A DNA stretch of 64,000 nt from UBA2966 sp965242505 (GCA_965242505.1 OZ251449.1:2108001-2172000); one strand, 5' to 3'; counted from the stretch's first letter, positions 43,191-51,825 are shown. Made by a program: numbers and translations. Notes: generated by a model not told the origin, from the letters alone.

Positions 43191-43481
43191 TTGGCGCGCG
43201 CGCGGGACCTGGCGTTCGATCCGCCGGCGGCGGTCCTGAGAGGGCTGGTTCGCGCCTACCGATGGGGAGTCTCGCCCTTTCTGCTCCCGAGCTGCCGGTT
43301 CGCGCCCAGTTGTTCCGAGTACGCTCTGGAGGCGCTGCTCCGGTTCGGGACCCTGCGCGGCGGATACATGGCGGCGCGGCGGATCCTGCGGTGTCACCCG
43401 TGGGGAGGCGCCGGATACGATCCGGTCCCCGGAGCGCCTCTCCCCGATACTCCCGCGCCGGACGGGAGCGGCCGGTCCTGA
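43191..43481 (+). CDS. yidD: Membrane protein insertion efficiency factor YidD
   Basis: 96 residues, TTG start immediately after rnpA's stop. RAYRWGVSPFLLPSCRFAPS (usual Y-x-x-x-I-S-P-x-x-P-x-x-C-R-F-x-P-S), CSEYALEALLRFG and RILRCHPWGGAGYDPVP are the YidD motifs. Assists YidC in membrane insertion. Its TGA is followed at once by the yidC ATG at 43482. Confidence 0.95.
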   Translation: MARARDLAFDPPAAVLRGLVRAYRWGVSPFLLPSCRFAPSCSEYALEALLRFGTLRGGYMAARRILRCHPWGGAGYDPVPGAPLPDTPAPDGSGRS

Positions 43482-45230
43482 ATGTCGGAGCATAGGAACC
43501 TGATCCTGGCGGCCGTGCTGTCGATCGTCATCCTGATGTTGTGGGACATGACGTACCGGCGCTCCGCGGTCGATGACCTCTCGCCGCCGCCGGACGCGGG
43601 CCTGACGGCGCCCCAGGCGCCGCCGTCCGTCGCGTCCGGGCCGGCGCCCGCCGCGCCCGGCGCGTCCCCCGCCGCGCCGACGACGGGCCAGGCGGCCGCG
43701 ACCGCCGACGAGTCCCCGCGGGTGAACATAGAGGCGGGCCGCGTCAGGGGGTCCATCCGGCTGCGGGGCGCGCGCATCGACGATCTGCTGCTCTCCGACT
43801 ACCGCGAGACGATCGAGGCGGACAGCGAGCACATCACGCTGCTGTCGCCGGGCGACGCGCCCGACTCGTACTACGTGGAGTTCGGCTGGGCCGTCGGAGC
43901 GGGGACGACCGCGCCCGTGCCCGATACGACCACGCCGTGGCGGGCCAGCGGCGACCTTCTGACGCCGGGGGCGCCGATCACGCTCGAATGGGACAACGGG
44001 CAGGGACTGCTGTTCCGACGCGCGATATCGGTGGACGAGAACTATTTGATCTCGGTCTCGCAGCGCGTCTCGAACAACGGCGCCGCGCCCGTCACGCTGC
44101 ACCCCTACGGTCTGATCTCGCGCGCGAACCCGCCGGACACCCTCGGGTTCTTCATCCTGCACGAAGGCCCCATCGGCGTCCTCGACGACGAACTCCAGGA
44201 GATCGATTACGACGACCTGGAGGACGACGGCCGGCAGACGATCCGGAGCACGGGCGGCTGGCTCGGCATCACGGACAAGTACTGGCTCACCGCGCTCGTC
44301 CCCGACCAGTCCGATCCCATCGACGCCAGCTTCAATCACGCGGCGGCGGACGGAACCGACAGGTATCAGGTCGATTTCCTCGGCGGGCCCCGGGTGATTC
44401 CCGCCGGAGGCGCGGTCGAAGTCTCCAGCCAGCTCTTCGCGGGCGCCAAGGAGGTGCGCCTGCTGGACATGTACGCCGAGACCCGGGGCATTCCGCGGTT
44501 CGATCTCGCGGTGGACTTCGGCTGGTTCTACTTCCTGACCAAGCCGATCTTCTTCGTCCTCGACTATCTCAATCGGATGCTGGGGAACTTCGGCCTGGCC
44601 ATTCTGGTCTTCACCGTCATCATCCGCATCCTGTTCTTCCCGCTGGCGAACAAGTCGTTCCGGGCGATGCACGCCATGCGCAAGTTGCAGCCCGAGATGA
44701 CGCAAATGCGGGAACAGTACGGCGACGACCGCCAGAAACTTCATCGGGAGATGATGGACCTGTATCGCCGGGAGAAGGTCAATCCGATGGCGGGATGCCT
44801 GCCGATCGCCATGCAGATCCCCGTGTTCTTCGCCCTGTACAAGGTCCTGTTCGTCACCATCGAGATGCGTCACGCGCCCTTCTACGGCTGGATCCGGGAC
44901 CTGTCCGCGGCCGACCCCACGACCATGTTCAACCTGTTCGGCCTCGTTCCCTGGGATCCGCCGGTGTTCCTTCAGATCGGGATCTGGCCGCTCCTCATGG
45001 GCGTCTCCATGTTCCTGCAACAGAAGATCAATCCGCAACCGGTCGATCCCATGCAGGCCAAGATCTTTCTGGCGCTTCCCGTCGTGTTCACGTTCGTCCT
45101 GGCCCAGTTCCCCGCGGGCCTCGTGATCTACTGGACGTGGAACAACGTGCTGTCGATGGCGCAGCAATGGGTGATCTACAAGCGCGCCGGGATCTCCAGA
45201 CAGTCGGCGCAACCCGCGCAGCCCACCTGA
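43482..45230 (+). CDS. yidC: Membrane protein insertase YidC
   Basis: 582 residues. TM1 near 5-22, large periplasmic beta-sandwich domain (~60-360), then the conserved insertase core with GNFGLAILVFTVIIRILFFP, KLQPEMTQMREQYGDDRQKL, MAGCLPIAMQIPVFFALYKV, QIGIWPLLMGVSMFLQQKIN and QFPAGLVIYWTWNNVLSMAQ. Inserts Sec-dependent and independent inner-membrane proteins. Starts directly at the end of yidD. Confidence 0.97.
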   Translation: MSEHRNLILAAVLSIVILMLWDMTYRRSAVDDLSPPPDAGLTAPQAPPSVASGPAPAAPGASPAAPTTGQAAATADESPRVNIEAGRVRGSIRLRGARIDDLLLSDYRETIEADSEHITLLSPGDAPDSYYVEFGWAVGAGTTAPVPDTTTPWRASGDLLTPGAPITLEWDNGQGLLFRRAISVDENYLISVSQRVSNNGAAPVTLHPYGLISRANPPDTLGFFILHEGPIGVLDDELQEIDYDDLEDDGRQTIRSTGGWLGITDKYWLTALVPDQSDPIDASFNHAAADGTDRYQVDFLGGPRVIPAGGAVEVSSQLFAGAKEVRLLDMYAETRGIPRFDLAVDFGWFYFLTKPIFFVLDYLNRMLGNFGLAILVFTVIIRILFFPLANKSFRAMHAMRKLQPEMTQMREQYGDDRQKLHREMMDLYRREKVNPMAGCLPIAMQIPVFFALYKVLFVTIEMRHAPFYGWIRDLSAADPTTMFNLFGLVPWDPPVFLQIGIWPLLMGVSMFLQQKINPQPVDPMQAKIFLALPVVFTFVLAQFPAGLVIYWTWNNVLSMAQQWVIYKRAGISRQSAQPAQPT

Positions 45231-45234
45231 CGCC

Positions 45235-45903
45235 ATGACGGCGGCGGAAGGGAGGCCGCCGGAGGACGCCTGGCGCGGCCCGGATGCGTTGGAGCGCGGT
45301 CGTCTGCTGTTCGCGGGGCCTTGCGAGTTCGTCGCGGGCGTCGCCGAACTCGACCGGCTGCCCGAATCGGGACCGCCCGAAATCGCTTTCGCCGGGCGGT
45401 CCAACGTCGGGAAGTCGAGCATCATCAACGCCCTGACCAACCGCAAGGCGCTCGCCCGCACGTCCTCGGCGCCCGGTCGAACGCGCCAGATCAACTTCTT
45501 CGCGCTCGGCGATCGGGTCATGCTCGTCGATCTTCCGGGATACGGGTACGCCAGGGCGCCGCGGAAGGAGGTCCGGACGTGGACCCGGCTCGTCGATTCG
45601 TACCTCGCCGGCCGGCCGACGCTTCTCCGCGCCGTCCTGCTGATCGACGCCCGCCACGGCCTGAAGGCCGCCGACGGGCCGGTGATGGAGCTGCTCGACT
45701 CCGTCGCCATGTCCTACCAGGTCGTGATGACCAAGTCGGACAAGCTCGAACCGTCGGCCCGGCCCGGGATCCGGGCGTCCACCCTGTCCCGACTGTCCGG
45801 CCACGCGGCGGCCCACCCGAGCCTCCTGTTCACCAGCGCGGTCGGCGGCGAGGGCCTGCCGGAGCTCCGGTCCGGGATCGCGGCGCTGGTGGACGGTTCC
45901 TGA
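45235..45903 (+). CDS. engB: Ribosome biogenesis GTPase YihA/YsxC (EngB)
   Basis: 222 residues. G1 GRSNVGKSS, the ALARTSSAPGRTRQINFFAL switch region, DLPGYGYA (G3), TKSDKL (G4), and a C-terminal TSAVGGEGLPELR (G5-like) are intact. Assembles the 50S subunit. Four bases after yidC; argB follows shortly. Confidence 0.96.
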   Translation: MTAAEGRPPEDAWRGPDALERGRLLFAGPCEFVAGVAELDRLPESGPPEIAFAGRSNVGKSSIINALTNRKALARTSSAPGRTRQINFFALGDRVMLVDLPGYGYARAPRKEVRTWTRLVDSYLAGRPTLLRAVLLIDARHGLKAADGPVMELLDSVAMSYQVVMTKSDKLEPSARPGIRASTLSRLSGHAAAHPSLLFTSAVGGEGLPELRSGIAALVDGS

Positions 45904-45915
45904 TTGCTCTATAAC
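45888..45915 (+). promoter_or_regulatory. Possible argB promoter within the end of engB
   Basis: TGGACG (45888-45893), 16-base spacer, TATAAC (45910-45915), with a predicted start a few bases before the argB ATG at 45925. It would give an almost leaderless argB mRNA. The identical TATAAC box precedes tRNA-Phe. Moderate. Confidence 0.35.
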
Positions 45916-45924
45916 CCGCGGCCC

Positions 45925-46833
45925 ATGAGCCGCAAGCGCGAAGCCAAGCTGGCGCACGACATGGAGACCGCCCGGACGCTGACCGAGGCGCTTCCCTACA
46001 TGCACCGTTTCGCCCGCCAGACCTTCGTCGTCAAGTACGGCGGCGCGGCCATGGGCGACGACGCCCTGCGGAGCGCGTTCGCGTCGGACGTCGTGCTGCT
46101 CAAGCAGGTCGGCATCAATCCCGTGGTGGTCCACGGAGGCGGGCCGCAGATCGGCGCGATGCTCGACCGCCTCAAGATCAAGAGCTCGTTCGTCGACGGC
46201 CTGCGCGTCACCGACGGCGCGACCGTCGAGATCGTCGAGATGGTCCTGTCGGGATCCATCAACAAGCAGATCGTGGCGTCCATCAACGAGGCCGGCGGCA
46301 CGGCGGTGGGGCTGTCCGGAAAGGACGGCCGGCTCATCACCGCCAAGCGGCTGCGCCGGCGGAAACGGGACCCCGATTCGAACATCGAGCGCGTTCTCGA
46401 CCTGGGATTCGTGGGGGAACCCAGCGAGATCGACGGCGCCGTGCTCGAATCCCTCGCGGCCGGCTCCGTCATTCCCGTCATCGCCCCCATCGGGGCGGGA
46501 CGGAACGGCGAAACCTTCAACATCAACGCCGATACGGCGGCCGGCGCCATCGCCGGCGCGCTCGGCGCGAGCAAGTTGATCATGTTGACGGACGTCCCCG
46601 GCGTTCTGGACGAACGGGGCGACCTGATCAGCGAGCTGACGCCCGCCCAGGCCAGGCGCCTCGCCTCGGGGAAGGCGGTGTCCGGCGGCATGATCCCCAA
46701 GATCGAGACCTGCCTGGCCGCGATAAAGGCGGGGTGCGGCGCCGCTCACGTGCTCGATGGCCGGATCCCGCATACGCTCCTGCTCGAGATCTTCACGGAG
46801 CAGGGGATCGGCACCAAGATCGATGGCGAATAA
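45925..46833 (+). CDS. argB: Acetylglutamate kinase
   Basis: 302 residues; ATG at 45925 chosen over the TTG at 45904. Phosphorylates N-acetyl-L-glutamate in arginine synthesis. FVVKYGGAAM at ~33, VVVHGGGPQIGAMLDRL, GLRVTDGATVEIVEMVLSG, NINADTAAGAIAGALGASKL and GGMIPKIETCLAAIKAG are signatures. Full length, with N-terminal extension typical of arginine-sensitive enzymes. Confidence 0.96.
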   Translation: MSRKREAKLAHDMETARTLTEALPYMHRFARQTFVVKYGGAAMGDDALRSAFASDVVLLKQVGINPVVVHGGGPQIGAMLDRLKIKSSFVDGLRVTDGATVEIVEMVLSGSINKQIVASINEAGGTAVGLSGKDGRLITAKRLRRRKRDPDSNIERVLDLGFVGEPSEIDGAVLESLAAGSVIPVIAPIGAGRNGETFNINADTAAGAIAGALGASKLIMLTDVPGVLDERGDLISELTPAQARRLASGKAVSGGMIPKIETCLAAIKAGCGAAHVLDGRIPHTLLLEIFTEQGIGTKIDGE

Positions 46834-46857
46834 CCCGCTCGCGGCGGAGCGCGCTCC

Positions 46858-47565
46858 ATGACGGAACCGACGGCCCCTCCCCGGGGACGGTCCAGGTTCG
46901 CCCACCCGCGGGAGCTGCGGCATGTCGACACCTGGATATTCGACCTCGACAACACGCTCTATCCGGCGCGCTGCCGGCTCTTCGACCAGATCGACCGCAG
47001 GATCGGCGAGTACGTGGCCTCGTTCTTCCGCATCGACCTCGAAACCGCGCGCCGGTGCCAGAAGGAGTTCTATCGCAGCCACGGCAGCACCCTGCGCGGC
47101 ATGATGTCCCTTCACGGCATGGAACCGGACGGCTACCTGGAATACGTGCACGACATCGACCTCTCGCCCGTCGATGCGGATCCCCTGCTGGGGGAAATCC
47201 TGGCGCGACTCCCGGGCCGCAGGCTGATCTTCACCAGCGCGACGTCGGCCCACGCGGAGCGTGTGACCCGGAAGCTCGGCATCGACCGCCACTTCGAGGA
47301 GATCTTCGACGTCGCCGCCGCCGCCTACGACCCCAAGCCGCGCGTCGAGACCTACGACCGGTTGCTGGAACGGCACGCGGTCGACCCGATGAAATCGGTG
47401 TTCTTCGACGACATTCCGCGCAACCTCAAGCCGGCGGCGGACATCGGCATGACCACGGTGTGGATTCCGGGGCGCCGGGAATGGGAGCCGTCCGACGACG
47501 AAGGGCACGTTCACTACGTGGCCGAGCATCTCGCTCACTGGCTCGACGTCGCCGTGCCCGCGTAG
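46858..47565 (+). CDS. HAD-family pyrimidine 5'-nucleotidase-like hydrolase
   Basis: 235 residues. WIFDLDNTLYP is motif I with the nucleophilic Asp, TSATSAHAERV motif II, the Lys of AAYDPKPRVETYDRL motif III, and VFFDDIPRNLKPA motif IV (DD). In family members this is a pyrimidine 5'-nucleotidase (SDT1/YjjG-like). It is normally the gene between argB and dapD in alphaproteobacteria; here 8.8 kb of accessory DNA starts right after its TAG stop. Confidence 0.88.
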   Translation: MTEPTAPPRGRSRFAHPRELRHVDTWIFDLDNTLYPARCRLFDQIDRRIGEYVASFFRIDLETARRCQKEFYRSHGSTLRGMMSLHGMEPDGYLEYVHDIDLSPVDADPLLGEILARLPGRRLIFTSATSAHAERVTRKLGIDRHFEEIFDVAAAAYDPKPRVETYDRLLERHAVDPMKSVFFDDIPRNLKPAADIGMTTVWIPGRREWEPSDDEGHVHYVAEHLAHWLDVAVPA

Positions 47566-47790
47566 GCCGCATTTCCCATACGACGGGGCGCCGCAGACCC
47601 CGTTCGCGCCCCTCCCCCCGACGCGACCCCCACCCCGACCCTCCCCCTGCCAGGGAGAGGGAGAACAAGGGGAACGGGAGGGAGCCGTTGACGCCCCTTC
47701 CCCCCTGACCATTGATACTCCTCCCCCCTGACAGGGGGGAGGTCGGGAGGGGGGTCACGTCAGGGGGGAGGAGCGCAAACGGCGCGGGCG
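47566..47790. repeat. Intergenic repeat block at the left edge of the envelope island
   Basis: TAG-GCC-GCATTTCCC begins at 47563, followed by GGGGCGCCGCAGACCCC, type B at ~47622 and type A at ~47717-47760 (GGTCGGGAGGGGGGTCACGT). The block is nearly repeated at 48262-48482. Confidence 0.9.
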
Positions 47791-47796
47791 GCGCGC

Positions 47797-48225
47797 CTAC
47801 GGAAGCAGCTTCACGAGCGCGACGATGGTCCCGACGGCGGTGAGTATCCCGAGGAACATGCGGGTTTCGAGGCGGGCGACGTCGGCCTTCAGTTCGGCCT
47901 TCACTTCGGCGAGGTCCGCCTTCACTTCGGCGACGTCGGCCTTCAATTCGGCCTTCACTTCGGCGAGGTCGACCTTCACTTCGGCGAGGTCGACCTTCAC
48001 TTCTGTGACGTCGGCCTTCACTTCGGTGACGTCGGCCTTCGTCGCCATCTTGTCTTCGAGGCGGGCGAGGTCGACCTTCACTTCGGCGACGTCGGCCCTG
48101 GTGGCGACGCCTTCCGCCACGGCGTCGCGAACCGTCGCCACGACGCCTTCGGCCTGGCGTTCGTCGAACCCGGCCTCCCGAAGCGCCGTCACGGCGGCGT
48201 GGGTATCGAATGCGGCGATGGACAT
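47797..48225 (-). CDS. Coiled-coil membrane protein, DUF1640/CCDC90-like, copy 1
   Basis: 142 residues. N-terminal MSIAAFDTHAAVTALREAGF (DUF1640/CCDC90 start: F-D-T-x-x-x-V-x-x-L), then a rod of 7- and 11-residue repeats of the type DVAEVKV/DLAEVKA (heptad coiled coil), and a C-terminal TM helix MFLGILTAVGTIVALVKLL. Family members are membrane-anchored coiled coils of unknown function in bacteria. Its twin lies at 48489-48842 with 25 fewer rod residues; the DNA of both, plus their flanking repeat blocks, forms a ~692-bp tandem duplication. Confidence 0.8.
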   Translation of the reverse strand: MSIAAFDTHAAVTALREAGFDERQAEGVVATVRDAVAEGVATRADVAEVKVDLARLEDKMATKADVTEVKADVTEVKVDLAEVKVDLAEVKAELKADVAEVKADLAEVKAELKADVARLETRMFLGILTAVGTIVALVKLLP

Positions 48226-48261
48226 GAGGCGAGGATAGGCCGACGCTGGTCCCGGCGCAAG

Positions 48262-48482
48262 CCTCGTCCGGCGACGGGGGGGCCGCAGGATCCGTTCGCG
48301 CCCCTCCCTCCGGCGCGACCCCCACCCCGGCCCTCCCCCTGTCAGGGGGAGGGAGAACAAGGGGAACGGGAGGGAGCCGTTGACGCCCCTTCCCCCCTGA
48401 CCATTGATACTCCTCCCCCCTGACAGGGGGGAGGTCGGGAGGGGGGTCACGTCAGGGGGGAGGAGCGCGAAGGGCGCGGGCG
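48262..48482. repeat. Repeat block duplicated with the coiled-coil gene
   Basis: Almost the same order and sequence as 47570-47790: GGGGGGCCGCAGGATCC, type B at ~48315, type A at ~48418, the GGGGTCACGTCAGGGGGGAG tail. Part of the ~692-bp duplication unit. Confidence 0.9.
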
Positions 48483-48488
48483 GCGCGC

Positions 48489-48842
48489 CTACGGAAGCAG
48501 CTTCACGAGCGCGACGATGGTCCCGACGGCGGTGAGTATCCCGAGGAACATGCGGGTTTCGAGGCGGGCGACATCGGCCTTCAGTTCGGCCTTCACTTCG
48601 GCGAGGTCCACCTTCACTTCGGCGACGTCGGCCTTCACTTCGGTGACGTCGGCCTTCGTCGCCATCTTGTCTTCGAGGCGGGCGAGGTCGACCTTCACTT
48701 CGGCGACGTCGGCCCTGGTGGCGACGCCTTCCGCCACGGCATCGCGAACCGTCGCCACGACGCCTTCGGCCTGGCGTTCGTCGAACCCGGCCTCCCGAAG
48801 CGCCGTCACGGCGGCGTGGGTATCGAATGCGGCGATGGACAT
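48489..48842 (-). CDS. Coiled-coil membrane protein, DUF1640/CCDC90-like, copy 2
   Basis: 117 residues, identical start (MSIAAFDTHAAVTALREAGF) and identical end (MFLGILTAVGTIVALVKLL) to copy 1, but the rod is shorter by 25 residues through loss of EVKA-type repeats. Same orientation. Recombination within the 21-nt repeat ACTTCGGCGAGGTCGACCTTC or slippage could produce the difference. Confidence 0.8.
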   Translation of the reverse strand: MSIAAFDTHAAVTALREAGFDERQAEGVVATVRDAVAEGVATRADVAEVKVDLARLEDKMATKADVTEVKADVAEVKVDLAEVKAELKADVARLETRMFLGILTAVGTIVALVKLLP

Positions 48843-48892
48843 GAGGCGAGGATAGGCCGGCGCGGGTCCCGGCGCAAGCCTCTCGTCCGGCG

Positions 48893-49082
48893 ACGAAGGT
48901 GCCACCGGCCCCGTCCGCGCCCCTGCCCCCCTGACGCGACCCCCACCCCGACCCTCCCCCTGCAAGGGAGAGGGAGAACGAGGGGGACAGGAGGGGCCGT
49001 TGACGCTCCTCCCCCCTATCCGGGAGGGAGCCACCTACACTCCTCCTCCCTGACAGGGGGGAGGTCGGGAGGGGGGTGGATC
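48893..49082. repeat. Third repeat block of the island (type B and type A)
   Basis: Type B at ~48941 and a type-A unit at ~49045 ending GGGGGGTGGATC, immediately before the gene remnant at 49083. It begins 50 bases after coiled-coil copy 2. Confidence 0.85.
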
Positions 49083-49125
49083 ATTGCAGGACGAACCACT
49101 GCCCGGCGCCGGACCGCTCGCCTCA
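49083..49125 (-). pseudogene. Remnant of a glycine-zipper gene end
   Basis: ATTGCAGGACGAACCACTGC continues identically to the same 26 bases at 51831-51856, the coding end of the glycine-zipper gene. On the minus strand it reads GAGQWFVLQ-stop, preceded by an in-frame TGA only 13 codons upstream, so no gene remains. It is a duplicated gene-end fragment left by repeat recombination. Confidence 0.7.
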
Positions 49126-49140
49126 TCGCTTCGTCAACGG

Positions 49141-49431
49141 TCAGCGCGCAGTCCCGACACAGCGTACAGCAGCATTACCCCGGTCACTCGTGGCAATGCG
49201 GCACCCAGAACCCCCGTAACTCCTACAGGAGGCAATCGCTGCCGTCGTGGCTTGGTCTCTCGTACTCCCGGCGCCAGTACCTAACCCTGGCACGCTGCAA
49301 CCCTCGCCACATTCAGAGATTGCTATCGCGCCGGAATGATCCTTGTCTCTCTCGTTCCCTGATCTTCCGGCGGAGTCTGTGAACCGTCCGACCCGGAGTG
49401 AATCTCGAAGGTGCCACCCAGATCGCTGCAC
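49141..49431 (-). pseudogene. Out-of-frame DUF4189-like segment
   Basis: This reading frame gives SGAIAISECGEGCSV, AAIASCRSYGGSGCRI and a CVGTAR end, which resembles the DUF4189 repeat core (G-A-I-A then ...A-A-x-x-x-C...G-C...V-x-F-R-N). It begins inside the 3' end of the lipoprotein gene 49323-50204 but in a different frame, overlapping by 109 bases. Either the lipoprotein has a second DUF4189 repeat disrupted by a frameshift, or this is a remnant gene. No separate ribosome site was found. Confidence 0.5.
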
Positions 49432-50204
49432 ACACTCCTTAGTGCTTCCACAACCGGGGCAGAGGTACTGTAAACGAAGTGGTTCTCAGCGCCCAGGTCA
49501 TCAACAGAGCCATAGGAGCATGATGCAGACGGGTTCGTCGCAGGGCATTGAGCAACCACAACGCCACCTCTGTCTTCGCAAAAGTTTGCAATCCCCCCCA
49601 ATCGCCATCTGGCCCTAGATGTATCATCTTCGAGTGATGTCGGCGCCCGAAATTCAGTGCATATAACTGCGTCATCCACTTCGAGTGGGTACGAGCAGGA
49701 AAAAGATACCGGCGTCGGAGTCGGAGAACTGGAGGACCGTGGGGCTATCACGCTCGCTTCTCCGGCCGCGGGGGAGGGCCCGCCGGTGGAACAACCCGAA
49801 AAGGGGGCTCCGCTATCACCGGTTGGGACTCTGCATGTTTGGCCCCCCGCCCTGGCGCAAGCCGCGAACGCCTTGGTCTTAGCGTCCGTCTCGGATGCAT
49901 CCCATCCCGCGCCGGCCCTCGTGTTGTCCGCGCTATAGGCTAGCGCCCCACAGGCATTGCGGAACCACAGAACTTCCCGGCAGTTGGTGCCTCCTATTCT
50001 TGAGCACTGGGCCAAGGCCGCGCTCCGAGTCGCGGATCGACTGCCACCAGCGTCTATCGCCGCACGGTAGTTGTCGCCGTGGGCAATCGAGCCGTATTGA
50101 TCGCCCGAGCCGCCGCCACCACCGCCGCCGCCGCACGCCGCCAGTCCGAGGAGTAGCGAAGCCACGGCGAATACCGGCAGGACGAATATCGAGAATTTCT
50201 TCAT
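49323..50204 (-). CDS. DUF4189 domain lipoprotein
   Basis: 293 residues; ATG at 50204, with only a weak GGGAAAC ribosome site. Signal sequence VLPVFAVASLLLGLAAC (lipobox LAAC, Cys 24), followed by a Gly stretch. The DUF4189 core is YGSIAHGDNYRAAI...AALAQCSRIGGTNCREVLWFRN..ALAY, then a Ser/Thr/Pro-rich linker. The DUF4189 family is secreted and often near toxin or autotransporter genes; function unknown. The C-terminal part after ~210 contains several Cys that could pair. Last gene of the minus-strand envelope cluster; a shifted-frame DUF4189-like segment follows. Confidence 0.75.
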   Translation of the reverse strand: MKKFSIFVLPVFAVASLLLGLAACGGGGGGGGSGDQYGSIAHGDNYRAAIDAGGSRSATRSAALAQCSRIGGTNCREVLWFRNACGALAYSADNTRAGAGWDASETDAKTKAFAACARAGGQTCRVPTGDSGAPFSGCSTGGPSPAAGEASVIAPRSSSSPTPTPVSFSCSYPLEVDDAVICTEFRAPTSLEDDTSRARWRLGGIANFCEDRGGVVVAQCPATNPSASCSYGSVDDLGAENHFVYSTSAPVVEALRSVCSDLGGTFEIHSGSDGSQTPPEDQGTRETRIIPAR

Positions 50205-50278
50205 CGGTTGTTTCCCAAAAAAGCGCTCCGCGCGTTCGCGGGCTGGTTTCATGAAACTTGCGGATCTCGCGCGGGCGG

Positions 50279-51634
50279 TCAGCTCGCGAGCGAGACTTCG
50301 ACGGCCAGGGTCCGGGGAGTCTGCAATCCGGCGTTGTGAAGCAGCCGGAAGGACGCCTCGGCGCTCGTCTCGCCCCGCGTGATCGTCACCTCCACCGGCT
50401 CGTCCACGAAGTCCTCTCCCGCCACCGCCGGATTGTCTCCGCTCCCCGGCGCGAGACGCAGGACGAGACGGAGATCCGCGGACAACGCGGCGGGGATCGA
50501 CACCCTCACGCGCGAATCGCCGCCGCTCGCCACTTCGTCCTGAAGGAACTCCACGGCGATGGCCCCCGCCCGCGCCGCGGCCGCGGGGGCGGCGCGCTCG
50601 ACGGTCCGCAGCCGGTCCACGTTCTCGATCGGGCGCCACATGTCCGCCGGCGCGGCGGCGGCGCCCCCCAGAACGCCCAGCCCCTCCCAGCGCGGCGGCG
50701 CCGTCCCGCGCGCGCCGCCCAGCGGGACGCTCAGCGCCAGGCGGGCGTTGCCGCCCTCCTCGACGGCGCCGAACCCCCACGCCGTCCGCAGGCTCAGCCA
50801 GGGATGCGGGCGCCAGGCCAGACCGAGGCGGGTTTCCGAGGCGGGTCCGGCGCCGGAGCCGGCGTCCTCCCAGCGGGCGACGGCCGCGTCGGCGGAGACC
50901 GTCGTGGTCACGGCCAGGCGGGCGCCGAGCTCGGTCCCGCCGATCGGACGCTCCTCGTATCCCCGGCGGCCCGGCCTCCAGTCCGTCACCGGCGCGAAGT
51001 GCTGCAACCAGCCGCCGCCCCAGCGCCCCGCGTAGTCCAGACCCGTCGCCAGGCGCCTGTGTCCGCGCTCCACGTTCTCCTGCACGACGGTCGAAAACCC
51101 GAGGACGTCGGCGTCCGGCCCGTCCGAAAGCGCGAAGCGGTACGCCGCGCCGTAGCGCACGTCGGTGCGGCGGAAGCCGTCCTTGTCCCGCCAGCGGGTG
51201 AGACCCTGTTGCAGGAACAACGCGCTCTCCTCGGCCCCCGTCTCCGAACGCCGGACGGCGAAGTTCAGCGGGACGACGGCGTCGAGGTTGCCGGCGACCC
51301 CGCCCCCGCCGCCGTAGGGCGACCACGACAGACGGTGGACGACGCGGAAGTTCTCGCCGAACACGCGCCGTCCCTGCCCTTCGGCCGCCAACGCGAGCCC
51401 GTCCATCACGACCCCGCCGAACTCGCCGGAGAGGCAGTGGAGACCGTTCGACGCGGCCGCCGACCCCGATCCCTCGAAGGCCGATCCGCAGTTCATCGCC
51501 CGGTCCAGCCACGACGCGGAGTCCGCGGCGGAGAAGGGCGAAACCGGCTCGCCGCGCGCCGGCGGGACGGCGACCGACGCGGACGCCGCGGCAAGCGCCG
51601 CGGCGGCGAACGAAGCGCGACAGAACGTATTCAC
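50279..51634 (-). CDS. Inverse autotransporter (intimin/invasin-type beta-barrel)
   Basis: 451 residues from the GTG at 51634, which has a strong GGGGAGG; an ATG at 51661 is possible. A signal peptide (FAAAALAAASASVAVPPARG) leads to an inverse-autotransporter beta-barrel: ALFLQQGLTRWRDKDGFRRT, VVQENVERGHRRLATGLDYA and WRPGRRGYEERPIGG are typical of the intimin/invasin beta-domain. C-terminal ~130 residues (VSIPAALSADLRLVLRLAPG...) resemble a single Ig-like or Calx-beta-like domain, giving one short extracellular module rather than the long passengers of adhesins. Presumably a surface protein. Confidence 0.8.
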   Translation of the reverse strand: MNTFCRASFAAAALAAASASVAVPPARGEPVSPFSAADSASWLDRAMNCGSAFEGSGSAAASNGLHCLSGEFGGVVMDGLALAAEGQGRRVFGENFRVVHRLSWSPYGGGGGVAGNLDAVVPLNFAVRRSETGAEESALFLQQGLTRWRDKDGFRRTDVRYGAAYRFALSDGPDADVLGFSTVVQENVERGHRRLATGLDYAGRWGGGWLQHFAPVTDWRPGRRGYEERPIGGTELGARLAVTTTVSADAAVARWEDAGSGAGPASETRLGLAWRPHPWLSLRTAWGFGAVEEGGNARLALSVPLGGARGTAPPRWEGLGVLGGAAAAPADMWRPIENVDRLRTVERAAPAAAARAGAIAVEFLQDEVASGGDSRVRVSIPAALSADLRLVLRLAPGSGDNPAVAGEDFVDEPVEVTITRGETSAEASFRLLHNAGLQTPRTLAVEVSLAS

Positions 51635-51651
51635 TGGCTTCCTCCCCTTGT

Positions 51652-51815
51652 TGACCTGCATTTCTCGTACTGCTCGTCCGCGAGCTTCATCCGGCGACGG
51701 GGGCGCCGCAGCGGCCGTCCGCGCCCCTCCCCCCTGGCGCGACCCCCACCCCGACCCTCCCCCTGCCAGGGGGAGGGAGAAGAAGGGGGGGAGGTCGGGA
51801 GGGGGGTTGCTCATC
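51652..51815. repeat. Intergenic repeat block upstream of the inverse autotransporter
   Basis: TGA-CCT-GCATTTCTC boundary at 51652-51666, GGGGGCGCCGCAGCGGCC, type B at ~51739, ending GGTCGGGAGGGGGGTTGCTC at ~51814. Confidence 0.85.
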
Positions 51816-51825
51816 ACCATCATCG

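Noticed and set aside
42591..45710. 1039-residue minus-strand open frame opposite rpmH-rnpA-yidC
   Set aside because: Reads antisense to well-defined conserved genes and shows no domain; typical of high GC content.
49323..51512. One 729-residue protein covering the DUF4189 gene and its upstream frame
   Set aside because: The upstream part is a frame shadow of the inverse autotransporter; the signal peptide and lipobox define the start at 50204.
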